A DNA stretch of 64,000 nt from the NCBI RefSeq assembly GCF_002080045.1, contig NZ_MUIN01000012.1, positions 402,013 through 466,012 of the forward strand, read 5' to 3'. Under the pieces are notes generated by a model. It had not been told where the DNA came from and made no database searches. It saw only the letters and a list, made by a program, of their open reading frames with translations. This document shows positions 45,634 to 56,093 of the stretch, piece after piece. The position numbers were made by a program, and so were the translations under genes. Position 1 is the stretch's first letter, and each line of letters begins with the position of its first letter. This DNA comes from Pseudomonas sp. Bc-h. GTDB taxonomy: Bacteria; Pseudomonadota; Gammaproteobacteria; Pseudomonadales; Pseudomonadaceae.

Positions 45634-46239
45634 TCAGGCAAACAGCGTTTCTTCAATGTGCTTGTGTGCAGCAGTCATGGCGTTGGCACGCGGCTCGTCA
45701 CCGTAGGCCAGGCCGTGGGCGAAAACGAATTGCAGGTCAGTGACGCCGATGAAACCGAACAGCACTTTGAGCAGGTCTTCGTGACCGACGCTGGTCGGTT
45801 GGCCCTGATGCAGGCCGCCTGCGGTGGAAACGATTACCACTTTCTTGCCTTTGCACAGGCCTTCAGGGCCGGCTTCGGTGTAGCGGAAGGTACGACCGGC
45901 AACAGTGATGCGGTCGATCCAGGCCTTCAGCTGGCTAGGAATGGTGAAGTTGTACATCGGCGCGCCGATGACCACGACGTCGGACGACAGGAATTCTTGC
46001 AGGGTGGCTTCGTTGGTTTCCACTTCCAGCTTCTGTGCAGCGTCACGGCCTTCGGCAGGCGTACCGGCCGCGGCCAGGGTAGCACCGGAGAAGTGGCTCA
46101 GCGCTTCGTTGGCCAGATCGCGGTAAACCACCTGAGTATCGGCCTGAGTGGCAACGAAGGACTCAACGACTTTGCGGCTCAGTTGGCGCGAAGCGGAGTG
46201 ATCGCCGAGGATGCTGGAGTCGATGTGCAAAAGTTTCAT
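45634..46239 (-). CDS. azoR: FMN-dependent NADH-azoreductase (AzoR-type flavodoxin-fold quinone reductase)
   Basis: 201 residues from ATG 46239. MKLLHIDSSILGDHSASRQL is the FMN-phosphate loop. APMYNFTIPSQLKAWIDRI and VSTAGGLH complete the flavin site as in AzoR. It reduces azo dyes and quinones in two-electron steps and protects against thiol and quinone stress. It is divergent from a LysR regulator starting 127 bases away, the usual setup for redox-inducible azoreductases. Confidence 0.94.
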   Translation of the reverse strand: MKLLHIDSSILGDHSASRQLSRKVVESFVATQADTQVVYRDLANEALSHFSGATLAAAGTPAEGRDAAQKLEVETNEATLQEFLSSDVVVIGAPMYNFTIPSQLKAWIDRITVAGRTFRYTEAGPEGLCKGKKVVIVSTAGGLHQGQPTSVGHEDLLKVLFGFIGVTDLQFVFAHGLAYGDEPRANAMTAAHKHIEETLFA

Positions 46240-46366
46240 AACGTGCTTCCCAAGTGAGAATCGCCGCTTGGCGATCAAGTGGGATAATCCTACCCTGTAA
46301 GCGAATAGCTGATTAGTCGGCAAAAATGCGATAGTTCGTCCCACCAACAGGACAATCAGGTGTGTG

Positions 46367-47275
46367 ATGCAGGATCTCAACGACCTCTACTATTTCGCCA
46401 AGGTGGTCGAATGCGGCGGATTCGCGGCGGCCGGGCGTGCGCTGGGCATTCCCAAGTCGCGCTTGTCCCGGCGCATCGCAGAGCTGGAAACCCGTCTCAA
46501 CGCCAGTCTTCTGCAACGCACCACGCGCAAACTGGCCCTGACGGCGGTCGGCGAACGCTATCTGCAGCACTGCCAGGCCATGCTGCTGGAAGCGGAAATG
46601 GCCGATGAGGCGGTGGCCACGCTATCCGCCGAACCTCGCGGCCGTTTGCGGGTTTCGTGCCCGGTGGGCATGACTCACTGGAACCTCAGCAATGTGGTGT
46701 CGGATTTCCTCGCTCGTTATCCGCAGGTGCAACTGGAGCTGCTGCTGGTCAACCGCCGGGTCGACCTGGTCAACGAAGCCATCGATGTGGCGTTGCGCGT
46801 GCGGGATGTCGGCGACGAAGACCCCAGCCTGATCGTGCGCCACCTCGCTCCCGCCGAAGCCGTGCTGGTCGCCTCCCCCGCGCTGCTCGCCGACAAGTCC
46901 ATCCACACACCGGAAGATCTTGCGCAGCTGCCTGTGCTCGGCGCCATCGAGGCCGACCGCAAGGTGCACTATCAACTGGTGCATCAGGACGGCCGGCGTC
47001 GGGAGGTGATACTCGAACCGCGTCTGGCCATCGATGACTTCCCGATTCGTCGGGCTGCCGCACTGGCTGGCCTGGGGATCACCATGCTGCCGATGATGAA
47101 CTGCCACGACTCGCTGGCCGATGGCAGCCTGGTGCGTCTGTTGCCCGACTGGTCGATGCCGGGTGGCAATCTCCAGGCCGCTTACACCCAGCGGCGCGGT
47201 GCACTGCCTGCGGTGCGCGCCTGGATCGATCACGTGGCCGCGGAGTTCACTGCCCACTCAGTGGGTTGCGTCTGA
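46367..47275 (+). CDS. LysR-family transcriptional regulator
   Basis: 302 residues from ATG 46367 (an in-frame GTG lies one codon upstream). The N-terminal winged helix is FAAAGRALGIPKSRLSRRIAELETRL. The effector domain begins near residue 90 with GRLRVSCPVG. It belongs to the CrgA/DsdC-like subgroup (LLQRTTRKLALTAVG). It is divergent from azoR and should control it, probably with a quinone or electrophile as signal. Confidence 0.93.
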   Translation: MQDLNDLYYFAKVVECGGFAAAGRALGIPKSRLSRRIAELETRLNASLLQRTTRKLALTAVGERYLQHCQAMLLEAEMADEAVATLSAEPRGRLRVSCPVGMTHWNLSNVVSDFLARYPQVQLELLLVNRRVDLVNEAIDVALRVRDVGDEDPSLIVRHLAPAEAVLVASPALLADKSIHTPEDLAQLPVLGAIEADRKVHYQLVHQDGRRREVILEPRLAIDDFPIRRAAALAGLGITMLPMMNCHDSLADGSLVRLLPDWSMPGGNLQAAYTQRRGALPAVRAWIDHVAAEFTAHSVGCV

Positions 47276-47430
47276 CCGGATGCGCCAGATCGAACCCCGG
47301 AGGCAGGCCGCCATGAAACCCTGGAGCAAAGCTGCTCCGAGCCAACGCTACCCTTCGCACGGGAAGACAATAGCCAGGCGACTCTGCTAAAACGTGACCC
47401 AACCAAACCGGACTTCCCACAGGACACGCT

Positions 47431-47775
47431 ATGGATTTTGAGGACGTTGCCGCCTTTTGCCTGGGACTGCCGGGGGCGAGGGAGGACTATAAGTGGGGCG
47501 GTGTGCGGGTGTTCTCGATTGCCGAAACCAAAATGTTCGCGGTGATGGGGCTAGCCGGCAATGACCTGTCGTTCAAGGTCGGCCCCGAGCTGTTTCTGGG
47601 CTATGTAGACCGACCAGGCATACGCCCTGCCCCCTATCTTGCCCGCGCGTACTGGATCACCCTCGCCTATCCGTTCGCCATGGGCAGCGAAGAGTTACGC
47701 GACCTGCTGACACGCTCGCACCAACTGGTGGTGAGCAAACTGCCGAAGATCCGCCAAGTCGCGCTCAAGCTTTAA
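47431..47775 (+). CDS. MmcQ/YjbR-family DNA-binding-like protein
   Basis: 114 residues with the CyaY-like fold of the YjbR family: FCLGLPGAREDYKWGGVRVF at the start, FKVGPELFLGYVDRPGIRPA in the middle, and DLLTRSHQLVVSKLPK near the end. The double-wing fold is thought to bind DNA, but the role is unknown. It is a single gene, convergent with the DUF1294 gene. Confidence 0.88.
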   Translation: MDFEDVAAFCLGLPGAREDYKWGGVRVFSIAETKMFAVMGLAGNDLSFKVGPELFLGYVDRPGIRPAPYLARAYWITLAYPFAMGSEELRDLLTRSHQLVVSKLPKIRQVALKL

Positions 47776-47793
47776 CCGTGGGCCAGAGCGGCC

Positions 47794-48228
47794 TCAGTAG
47801 AAATGCCGGGTGAGAAAGTTTCCTCCCAGCACCAGCCGGTCGATCCAGAACAACTCGTGCAGCAACACGATCAGCCAGAACACCAGTTGGTAAGAGAATT
47901 TGCGGGTCTTGTGGCGAAACACTTGCTGCGCCACCAGTGCGCCGGGCCAGCCACCCAACAGTTCGGCCCCATGCAGCAGCTTTTCCGGCGTGCGCTGGCC
48001 CTGGGTCCGCGCCTGCTTTTTGTCATGGCCGTAGAGCCCGAAAGCGATCAGGCTGATCAGCGGATAGATGGCTGAAAACAGCCATGATCCGCCGTGCAGT
48101 CCGATGGACATCACGCCGTACACCGGCAAGGCGCAAAGCAACAGCAGCATCGCCAGCTTGAATTTGAGAAACCGCACAGACGTCTTCTCTGTGCGATGTT
48201 CCGTGCGGGCTTGAAAGCGCTGATTCAT
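47794..48228 (-). CDS. DUF1294 membrane protein
   Basis: 144 residues with three or four membrane helices. YGHDKKQAR, RTPEKLLHGAELLGGWPGAL and RHKTRKFSYQLVFW form the DUF1294 signature. The usual N-terminal cold-shock domain of some members is absent. The function is unknown. It follows uppP by 4 bases, so the two are probably cotranscribed. Confidence 0.88.
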   Translation of the reverse strand: MNQRFQARTEHRTEKTSVRFLKFKLAMLLLLCALPVYGVMSIGLHGGSWLFSAIYPLISLIAFGLYGHDKKQARTQGQRTPEKLLHGAELLGGWPGALVAQQVFRHKTRKFSYQLVFWLIVLLHELFWIDRLVLGGNFLTRHFY

Positions 48229-48232
48229 TCCT

Positions 48233-49063
48233 TCAAGCCTGCGCGCTGGACCAGTCGACCCAGCCGAACACCCAGGTCGCCAGAATCAGCAGCCCGAATG
48301 CGATGCGATACCAGGCGAACACGGCATAGCTGTGGGTTGCGATGAACTTGAGCAACCCGCGCACGGCGATCATCGCGAAGATGAACGAAGTAATGAAACC
48401 CACCGCGAACACCGCGAAATCATCCGGCTGAAACAGGTCGCGGTACTTATAGCCGGAGTACAGCGAGGCCGCGATCATGGTCGGCATCGCAAGGAAGAAC
48501 GAGAACTCGGTGGCGGTCTTGCGCGACAGACCGAACAGCAGGCCGCCAATGATCGTCGAGCCCGAGCGTGAGGTGCCGGGAATCATCGCCAGACACTGAG
48601 CGAAGCCGACCTTGAGCGCGTCGGCCCAAGTCATCTCGTCCACGGTTTCAGCATGAACCTCATGTTGACGGCGTTCGGCCCAGAGCATGACGAACCCACC
48701 GATCACCAATGCCGCTGCCACGGTGATGGGGTTGAACAGGTAATGGTGGATCATGTCGGAAAAGATCACCCCCAACACCACAGCCGGGAGGACCCCGATG
48801 ATCAGGTTGGCGGTGAAGCGGCGCGCCTCGGGCCTGGTTGGAAGACCGGTCACGACATCGACAATCTTGCGACGGAACTCCCACATCACCGCCAGGATTG
48901 CGCCCAGCTGAATGATTATGTTGAACGCCATCGCCCTTTCGCCGCCGAAACCGATCAGGTCGGCGACGACGATCTGGTGACCGGTGCTGGAGATCGGCAA
49001 GAACTCCGTCAGCCCTTCAACGACCCCAAGTATTAGCGCCTGTGCGGCGGTCCAAAGATCCAT
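48233..49063 (-). CDS. uppP: Undecaprenyl-diphosphate phosphatase (UppP/BacA)
   Basis: 276 residues from ATG 49063. There are two adjacent ATGs; the second gives better spacing to GGGGGA. The longer frame to 49120 is not needed. The active-site motifs are GVVEGLTEFLPISSTGHQ and MIPGTSRSGSTIIGG. Eight or so membrane helices. The enzyme dephosphorylates undecaprenyl diphosphate for recycling of the lipid carrier and confers bacitracin tolerance. The 329-base gap upstream (49064-49392) holds no gene. Confidence 0.95.
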   Translation of the reverse strand: MDLWTAAQALILGVVEGLTEFLPISSTGHQIVVADLIGFGGERAMAFNIIIQLGAILAVMWEFRRKIVDVVTGLPTRPEARRFTANLIIGVLPAVVLGVIFSDMIHHYLFNPITVAAALVIGGFVMLWAERRQHEVHAETVDEMTWADALKVGFAQCLAMIPGTSRSGSTIIGGLLFGLSRKTATEFSFFLAMPTMIAASLYSGYKYRDLFQPDDFAVFAVGFITSFIFAMIAVRGLLKFIATHSYAVFAWYRIAFGLLILATWVFGWVDWSSAQA

Positions 49064-49392
49064 CATTCCCCCAGAGTGGAGCCTGCTCATGGCAAAGCTC
49101 TCTTGATATGTTTTGAGCACTGTTCAGCGCACGTTAAACGGTCCGATGTAAAAACCGCATGAACAGTCAAGACTGCGGGCTCAAGCACGCGAGCGCCGCG
49201 ATGCTATCAGACCTTCATGGCGAACGCTCTAGCATGGATATTGGCGCGCAGCCTTTGACGGTTCAGGCTCTCGGACGCCGGTTTTCCTATGATCGGCGTA
49301 CAGCGAGCTCCCTTTGATTCGACACACCACAATGGTTCATAAACCGCTTACAATCGGCGCCCTTTTTCTTTCCTTCCTCTTCAGGAGTCTTC

Positions 49393-49956
49393 ATGTCCGG
49401 GCTTGAACTGTTCGCCGCTGCGCTCGGTGTCATTGCCGTCTGGCTGACAGTCAAACAGAACCCCTGGTGCTGGCCGATCGGGCTGGTGATGGTGTTGCTC
49501 TACACCTGGATCTTCTTCGACGTGAAGCTCTATTCGGACATGCTGTTGCAGGTTGTCTACGCCGTGTTGCAGTTGTATGGCTGGTGGCAATGGACCCGCC
49601 GTGGCGAAGCCGTCGACGGTCGCCGCGTGACCTCGCTGGGCGGCGGTGCCCTGACCCTGAGCCTGGCCATCGGTGCAGTGGTGAGCCTGGCGCTGGGCGC
49701 GGCAATGGCGCATTTCACCGACGCCGCGCAACCCTGGCTCGACGCCGCGCTGACCGGTTTCAGCCTGGTGGCCCAGGTGTGGATGGCGCAGAAGCGCGTG
49801 CAATGCTGGCCGCTGTGGATCGTGCTGGATGTCATATTTGTCGGGCTGTTCCTTTATAAAGCGCTGTACCTGACCGCCGCGTTGTACGCGCTGTTCACGT
49901 TGATCGCGGTTCAGGGCTGGCGCGACTGGCGCGCCGATCCCGCACTGGCCCGTTGA
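49393..49956 (+). CDS. pnuC: Nicotinamide riboside transporter PnuC
   Basis: 187 residues with about seven membrane helices. WCWPIGLVMVLLYTWIFFDVKLYSDMLLQVVYAVLQLYGWWQW is the PnuC core (quoted in part), and WLVWIVxD-type WPLWIVLDVIFVGLFLYKAL follows. It imports nicotinamide riboside by facilitated diffusion, with trapping by phosphorylation. The kinase needed for trapping is encoded in the overlapping next gene. Confidence 0.94.
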   Translation: MSGLELFAAALGVIAVWLTVKQNPWCWPIGLVMVLLYTWIFFDVKLYSDMLLQVVYAVLQLYGWWQWTRRGEAVDGRRVTSLGGGALTLSLAIGAVVSLALGAAMAHFTDAAQPWLDAALTGFSLVAQVWMAQKRVQCWPLWIVLDVIFVGLFLYKALYLTAALYALFTLIAVQGWRDWRADPALAR

Positions 49957-50195
49957 AGCCGCGCATGAAAGTTCTGGTATTGGCAGGTCCCGAATCCAGC
50001 GGCAAAAGCTGGCTGGCCGAGCGTATTCAGCGGCGTTTCGGTGGCGAACTGGTGGGCGAGTATGTGCGTGAGTTCATCGACCAGGAGCAGCGTGATACCT
50101 GCTACGCCGATATCCCCGCTATTGCCCGTGGCCAGTTGGCCTGGGAAGATGCCGCACGGGCTCGCACCCCGCAATTGCTCATCCTCGATACGCAT

Positions 50196-51767
<1,572 letters not shown>

Positions 51768-51794
51768 AGGAAATTCCTTGGCGCCAGGATTCAA

Positions 51795-52156
51795 ATAACA
51801 TTCCGGAGAAAAAACATTTAGAAACAGTGTCTTGGCGACCGTGGTTGTTACATTAGCAAGTTTTTTGACACACGCTTGGACCGTTTAAATATAAGCCTAA
51901 GATCGAAACGTGCTTAGAACTGGCAAAAAGACATTAATCAGGTAATCAGACCAGTGAATCAGCGTTGAAACACCCATTCGCGCTTGAAAAAGCCCCATCA
52001 GGTAGAAAAATAAATTCTGGAAAAATGTAAATAAATAGAAAAAAACTGAAATCTCTTGTGACTTACCCCCCGACGCAGGTCATCAGTACAAGTATCCAGC
52101 CGAACGGGAAGCCCGCCGTCGGTGATTGAATTGATACGGGCACTTGAGGACTTTCC
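51795..52156. other. AT-rich intergenic region, no gene seen
   Basis: About 360 bases, clearly richer in A and T than the surroundings (many A-runs, TTTAAATATAAG, AAATAAATTCTGGAAAAATG). It separates the truncated regulator from a small rightward gene. No convincing ORF with a binding site, hairpin or RNA motif was found. It probably holds two divergent promoters, possibly bound by an H-NS-like protein. Confidence 0.5.
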
Positions 52157-52423
52157 ATGAACGCCCCTTTGCGCTTTAACGATGCTTTGCTGATCGCCGG
52201 TCATGCCTTCGAACCCTTCCAGTGTGTCGCCTGGTCGCCACAGGATGGCAACGGAGAGCTCAGCCTGACCGTCGTCGATCGCACCAGCACCCGTATCGGT
52301 CGCAAACAGATTCCAAGCAGCGCCTATTCAGATCCCCAGCAACTGGCGCAGTTTCTGGAACAGGCCCGCGCTGAAATCAGCGGTGAAGGCTATCGCCTCG
52401 AGCCCTGGACCATGCCAGCCTGA
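52157..52423 (+). CDS. Small conserved-type hypothetical protein
   Basis: 88 residues, start ATG with GAGGAC 6 bases upstream. The sequence is soluble mixed alpha/beta (FEPFQCVAWSPQDGNGELSL, then SAYSDPQQLAQFLEQARAEI). It has no signal peptide and no recognised domain. Function is not assigned. It lies between an AT-rich gap and a pseudogene. Confidence 0.65.
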   Translation: MNAPLRFNDALLIAGHAFEPFQCVAWSPQDGNGELSLTVVDRTSTRIGRKQIPSSAYSDPQQLAQFLEQARAEISGEGYRLEPWTMPA

Positions 52424-52583
52424 TATCCCTTCAACACTCATTACAGACGTTTTGTCCTGAGTGTTCGGAGGTCCGGGCAATTTTTGCAGAACAGGATGTG
52501 CATTACTCTGACGGCCAACCAGTAGAGCACCCTCGAACACTTCGTTCAGGTGCACTACCCATGACCTTCAAGAGCACATCCTT

Positions 52584-53001
52584 ATGCGAATCATCAAGTT
52601 CGAGCGTTATGGCGCCCCCGACGTCTTGCAGTATCGGGAAGTCGGTGCACACGTTCCCGCAGATAACGAAGTCCTTATCCGGGTAAAAGCCATCGGCCTC
52701 AACCGCGCCGAATCCATGTGGCGTCAGGGCGTGTATGTCGAGCCCGTCAATCTGCCCGCACGCCTGGGTTATGAAAGCGCGGGCATCGGCACCATTCCCT
52801 CCTTCTCTCTCAATGATTACGGCATGTACGGCGAAGAAGTGCCCGCCCCTGCGCAGCCCGTGGGCAAGCACCTGTCGACGCTGTCCTTCAAAGAAGCGGT
52901 TTCCATCCGGAACCCGTACATCACACGATGAAATGGTGCAGGCCCATCAGTATCTGGAAAAAAGCCAGCATCCGGGTCGCATCGTAGTCGTCGTCGACTA
53001 A
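52584..53001 (+). pseudogene. Zinc-type alcohol dehydrogenase/quinone oxidoreductase, internally deleted
   Basis: The first 70 codons (MRIIKFERYGAPDVLQYREV, VLIRVKAIGLNRAESMWRQG, LGYESAGIG) are the GroES-like start of a medium-chain reductase. The next segment TIPSFSLNDYGMYGE normally follows after about 20 more residues, so one deletion is visible. After FKEAVSI the entire Rossmann domain is missing. The C-terminal piece DEMVQAHQYLEKSQHPGRIV reappears in another frame and ends at 53001, while the first frame stops at 52931. Two internal losses and a frameshift make it inactive. Confidence 0.88.
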
Positions 53002-53112
53002 ACAGACCGCCCCCTACCCTCAGTGCCCGCAAAGGCTCAGCGCTGCTGCATTCGATCAGCAGCGACGGTTTTCGCGTGGCCGTATGAAAGATGGAATGAC
53101 GAGGTAAATGAA

Positions 53113-54354
53113 ATGAATGACGTTGAATCGACTTCAATCACCGATCTCTCCACACCTGCTCTGGAAAAGCCGATCGAAACCTCGGGCCTGGGGCAGTGGA
53201 TGTCGGTGTTCGCGGTGGCGCTGGGCGCCTTTGCCTTCGTGACCACCGAATACCTGCCGGTAGGTATCCTGCCGCAGATCGCCAGCGAGCTTGGCGTCAC
53301 CGATGGCACGGCCGGCCTGATGGTGACCATTCCTGGCATCGTCGCCGCGATATCCGCTCCGACGGTGATGATCGGCGCTGGCAAGGTCAACCGCCGCCAC
53401 TTGCTGATTCTGCTGGCGGTGCTGTTGGTGGCCTCCAACCTGATCAGCGCCGTGGCGCCGAATCTGCTGACCATGTTGCTCGGACGCGGCCTGCTCGGAG
53501 TCGCATTGGGAGGCTTCTGGGCGATTGCCATCGCTGCCGCAGGACGCCTGGTCACCCGCGACAAGGCAGCCAAGGCCACTGCGATCATTTTCGCCGGGAT
53601 CACCTTCGCCACCGTTTTGGGTGTGCCGTTCGGTACGTTCATCAGCACCCTGTTTTCCTGGCGCGCCTCGTTCCTGGCGACAGCGGCGCTGGCGCTGATC
53701 GCATTGGCAGCGCAGATGATGACCCTGCCCTCGCTTGCCGCCAATGAAAGCCTTCAAGTGAAAACGCTGTTGCGCTACCTCGGCAAGAACAGCACGCAAC
53801 GCAGCATCCTGCTGATGGGGCTGATAATCGCAGCGCACTTTGCGTCCTACACCTACATTGCGCCGTTCCTTGTCCAGCGCGCCGGTTTCAGCGCGTCAGG
53901 CATCACCCTGACCCTGCTCGGTTTCGGTGTGCTGGGCATGCTGGCGAATTTCCTGGTGTCGGCGAGCGTCACCCGGCATTTGCAGCTGTCGCTGGCCGGG
54001 GCCGTGCTGTTGATGATCGCGTCCCTTGTGTCGCTGCCATGGGTGGTCGATAGCGGCGCTGGCGTGATCGCTGCCGTGCTGGTCTGGGGCGTGGCCTACG
54101 GTGCGATCCCCTTGGCATTGAGTACATGGATGCAACTCACTTCACCGCAATTGCCAGAGGCCAGTTCAGCCATGCTGGTGACCACCTTCCAGATTGCCAT
54201 TGCCAGCGGGTCACTGCTGGGCGGGATGATCGTCGATGGGTACGGCATCGAACCCACGCTGTTCTTCGGCGCTGTGTTGGGAGGGCTGGGACTGGTCGCC
54301 ATGGCGACCTTCGGCCTGGGCCATGATCGCCTGATCAACAAATTGCAGGGCTGA
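53113..54354 (+). CDS. MFS transporter, DHA1-type drug/sugar efflux (AraJ/YdhP-like)
   Basis: 413 residues from ATG 53113 with GAGG upstream; the frame from 53023 is not needed. Twelve helices. VTTEYLPVGILPQIASELGV is the TM1 signature of the sugar-efflux/AraJ group, GKVNRRHLLILLAVL is loop 2-3, and LLGRGLLGVALGGFWAIAIA is motif B/C-like. It exports small amphipathic compounds or sugars; the substrate is unknown. It follows the dead oxidoreductase gene by 111 bases. Confidence 0.9.
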   Translation: MNDVESTSITDLSTPALEKPIETSGLGQWMSVFAVALGAFAFVTTEYLPVGILPQIASELGVTDGTAGLMVTIPGIVAAISAPTVMIGAGKVNRRHLLILLAVLLVASNLISAVAPNLLTMLLGRGLLGVALGGFWAIAIAAAGRLVTRDKAAKATAIIFAGITFATVLGVPFGTFISTLFSWRASFLATAALALIALAAQMMTLPSLAANESLQVKTLLRYLGKNSTQRSILLMGLIIAAHFASYTYIAPFLVQRAGFSASGITLTLLGFGVLGMLANFLVSASVTRHLQLSLAGAVLLMIASLVSLPWVVDSGAGVIAAVLVWGVAYGAIPLALSTWMQLTSPQLPEASSAMLVTTFQIAIASGSLLGGMIVDGYGIEPTLFFGAVLGGLGLVAMATFGLGHDRLINKLQG

Positions 54355-54415
54355 GTGCTGGGTATGGGAGCCAGCCTGCTGGTTCCCATGCCCGCGCTGT
54401 GTGCCTGGCCGCAGG

Positions 54416-54955
54416 CTACTTCAACGTATCGATGTGCCGATACTCTGCATTTAACTGGCGGGCGATCTCGGCCGCCCGGCCGAGTCTGATCGGCGCTCGT
54501 TCGATGTCGATCAGCAGGCTGGGGCAGTCGAAGGCCTCAAGCGACGGGACCTGTTTGACCCGGCCATCGGTGAGGATCAACACCCGCTGCGATTCTGCCG
54601 GATAACGCTTGTGTCGTTGCGCCAGCCACTGCCCGGCCTGGCCAATGGCATCGAACAAGGGCGTGCCACCGCCCGCGCCCAACGCATCGACCCACGGCTG
54701 CAAGGCCTTTCCCGCTTTCAATCCCTGATGTTGCCAACGCGCATTGCCACCGCAGGCGGTGAGCAGAGCCAACCGCGCGCGTTGTCGGTAAGCATCGTCG
54801 AACACGTGGGCGAGCAGACCCTTGGCGTGACTCAGCGCTTGGTTGCGGCGAGTGGACGCCGAGGCATCGACGATGACCAGCCACAGGCTTTGCGGGCGGC
54901 GCGTTCGAGGCTGGCGAACCAGGTCTTCACGTTTTTTCGGGCGTCCGCCAAGCAA
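54416..54955 (-). CDS. VWA-domain protein of the cobalt/magnesium chelatase (ChlD/BchD-like)
   Basis: 179 residues with a TTG start at 54955. LWLVIVDASASTRRNQALSHA holds the MIDAS DxSxS motif, GAGGGTPLFDAIGQA the Thr, and VLILTDGRVK the Asp. GRPKKREDLVRQPRTRRPQ is the lead-in common to these chelatase subunits. The frame is open further upstream but without a good start. It works with the AAA+ ATPase and CobN to insert cobalt into hydrogenobyrinate a,c-diamide. A 10-bp hairpin lies between it and the ATPase gene. Confidence 0.82.
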   Translation of the reverse strand: MLGGRPKKREDLVRQPRTRRPQSLWLVIVDASASTRRNQALSHAKGLLAHVFDDAYRQRARLALLTACGGNARWQHQGLKAGKALQPWVDALGAGGGTPLFDAIGQAGQWLAQRHKRYPAESQRVLILTDGRVKQVPSLEAFDCPSLLIDIERAPIRLGRAAEIARQLNAEYRHIDTLK

Positions 54956-55040
54956 GGTCGGCAGCCATGCAATCGACCCTTCAATACCTGAGCGCGGCGC
55001 GCCGCTTCTACCACCGTTCAGTTTGCCAGGCCGGGGGCTG

Positions 55041-55074
55041 GCATCCGCCCCCGTCAGTTGGCGAGGGCGGATGC
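55041..55074. promoter_or_regulatory. Hairpin between the chelatase ATPase and VWA genes
   Basis: GCATCCGCCC (55041-55050) and GGGCGGATGC (55065-55074) form a 10-bp stem with a 14-base loop, starting at the stop codon of the ATPase gene. No T-run follows. It could reduce or stabilise expression of the downstream VWA gene, or be a remnant of a repeat. Confidence 0.6.
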
Positions 55075-56085
55075 CTAAGGCTTTTTTGGCCAGCTCGGCA
55101 CTTCACGACGCTCTCCGGTGGCCACTGCTCGCCCAGGCATTTCGCCCCAATGGCCTTCGCCTTGATCCGGCTCTGGCGGTCGGGATTGCGGCGACGGCGC
55201 CTGAGGTGACTCCGCAGGCCGCTGAGCGGGCGGTGTATCGCGACGGCGATGGCGCAAGGCAAATTCAGCCACCGCGTCGATGTCTTCGGCTGCAATCGAC
55301 GAAGCGCCCCGCCAGGCCGCATGCGCACGCGCCGCGCGCAGCCAGACCAGGTCCGCACGCAGGCCGTCGACGCCGGCAGCGAAACAGCGCTCGGTGATGG
55401 TCGCCAGACTGGCGTCGTCCAGTTCGATAGCCGGCAGCAATCCGCGAGCTGTCTCACAACGAGCCTTCAACGCCTGCTGTTCGGACGCCCATTGCTGACA
55501 AAAGACTTCGGGCGCGGCATCGAAATCCAGACGCCGACGAATGATCTGCCCTCGCTGTTCGGGCAAGGTGTGCCCGCTCAACGCGACATTCAGGCCGAAA
55601 CGGTCAAGCAACTGTGGACGCAGCTCGCCCTCTTCCGGGTTCATGGTGCCGATCAGAACGAAGCGTGCCGGATGCCGATGAGAGATGCCGTCGCGTTCCA
55701 CCAGATTGACGCCACTGGCGGCGACATCGAGCAGCAGATCCACCAGATGGTCAGGCAGTAGATTGACCTCATCGACGTACAACACCCCGCCATCGGCCTT
55801 TGCCAGGACACCCGGCGAGAAACGCGCCCGGCCTTCACCGAGCGCGGCGTCCAGATCAAGCGTGCCCACCAGCCGCTCTTCAGTGGCGCCCAGCGGCAGC
55901 GTGACGAATTGCCCGCTGGCCAGCAGATCCGCCAGGCCACGGGCCAGCGTCGACTTGGCCATGCCCCGCGGGCCTTCGATCAACACGCCGCCAATTTTCG
56001 GGTCGATGGCAGTCAGGCACAGCGCCAGCTTCAGCTCATCGGCACCGACCACGGCGGCCAAGGGGAAATGTGGGGTGTCGGTCAT
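55075..56085 (-). CDS. AAA+ ATPase of the cobalt/magnesium chelatase (ChlI/BchI-like)
   Basis: 336 residues from ATG 56085 with TGAGG upstream. GVLIEGPRGMAKSTLARGLA is the Walker A, GGVLYVDEVNLLPDHLVDLLL the Walker B with the ChlI insert, and GTMNPEEGELRPQLLDRFGL sensor 1 and the Arg finger. The Pro/Gln-rich tail ends REVPSWPKKP. In pseudomonads this pair replaces CobS/CobT. It powers cobalt insertion with CobN. It starts 8 bases after cobN. Confidence 0.93.
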   Translation of the reverse strand: MTDTPHFPLAAVVGADELKLALCLTAIDPKIGGVLIEGPRGMAKSTLARGLADLLASGQFVTLPLGATEERLVGTLDLDAALGEGRARFSPGVLAKADGGVLYVDEVNLLPDHLVDLLLDVAASGVNLVERDGISHRHPARFVLIGTMNPEEGELRPQLLDRFGLNVALSGHTLPEQRGQIIRRRLDFDAAPEVFCQQWASEQQALKARCETARGLLPAIELDDASLATITERCFAAGVDGLRADLVWLRAARAHAAWRGASSIAAEDIDAVAEFALRHRRRDTPPAQRPAESPQAPSPQSRPPEPDQGEGHWGEMPGRAVATGERREVPSWPKKP

Positions 56086-56093
56086 GTGCAACC

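Noticed and set aside
51998..52204. Minus-strand ORF of 68 codons in the AT-rich gap
   Set aside because: No ribosome binding site or conserved-looking features, and it overlaps the start of the supported plus-strand gene.
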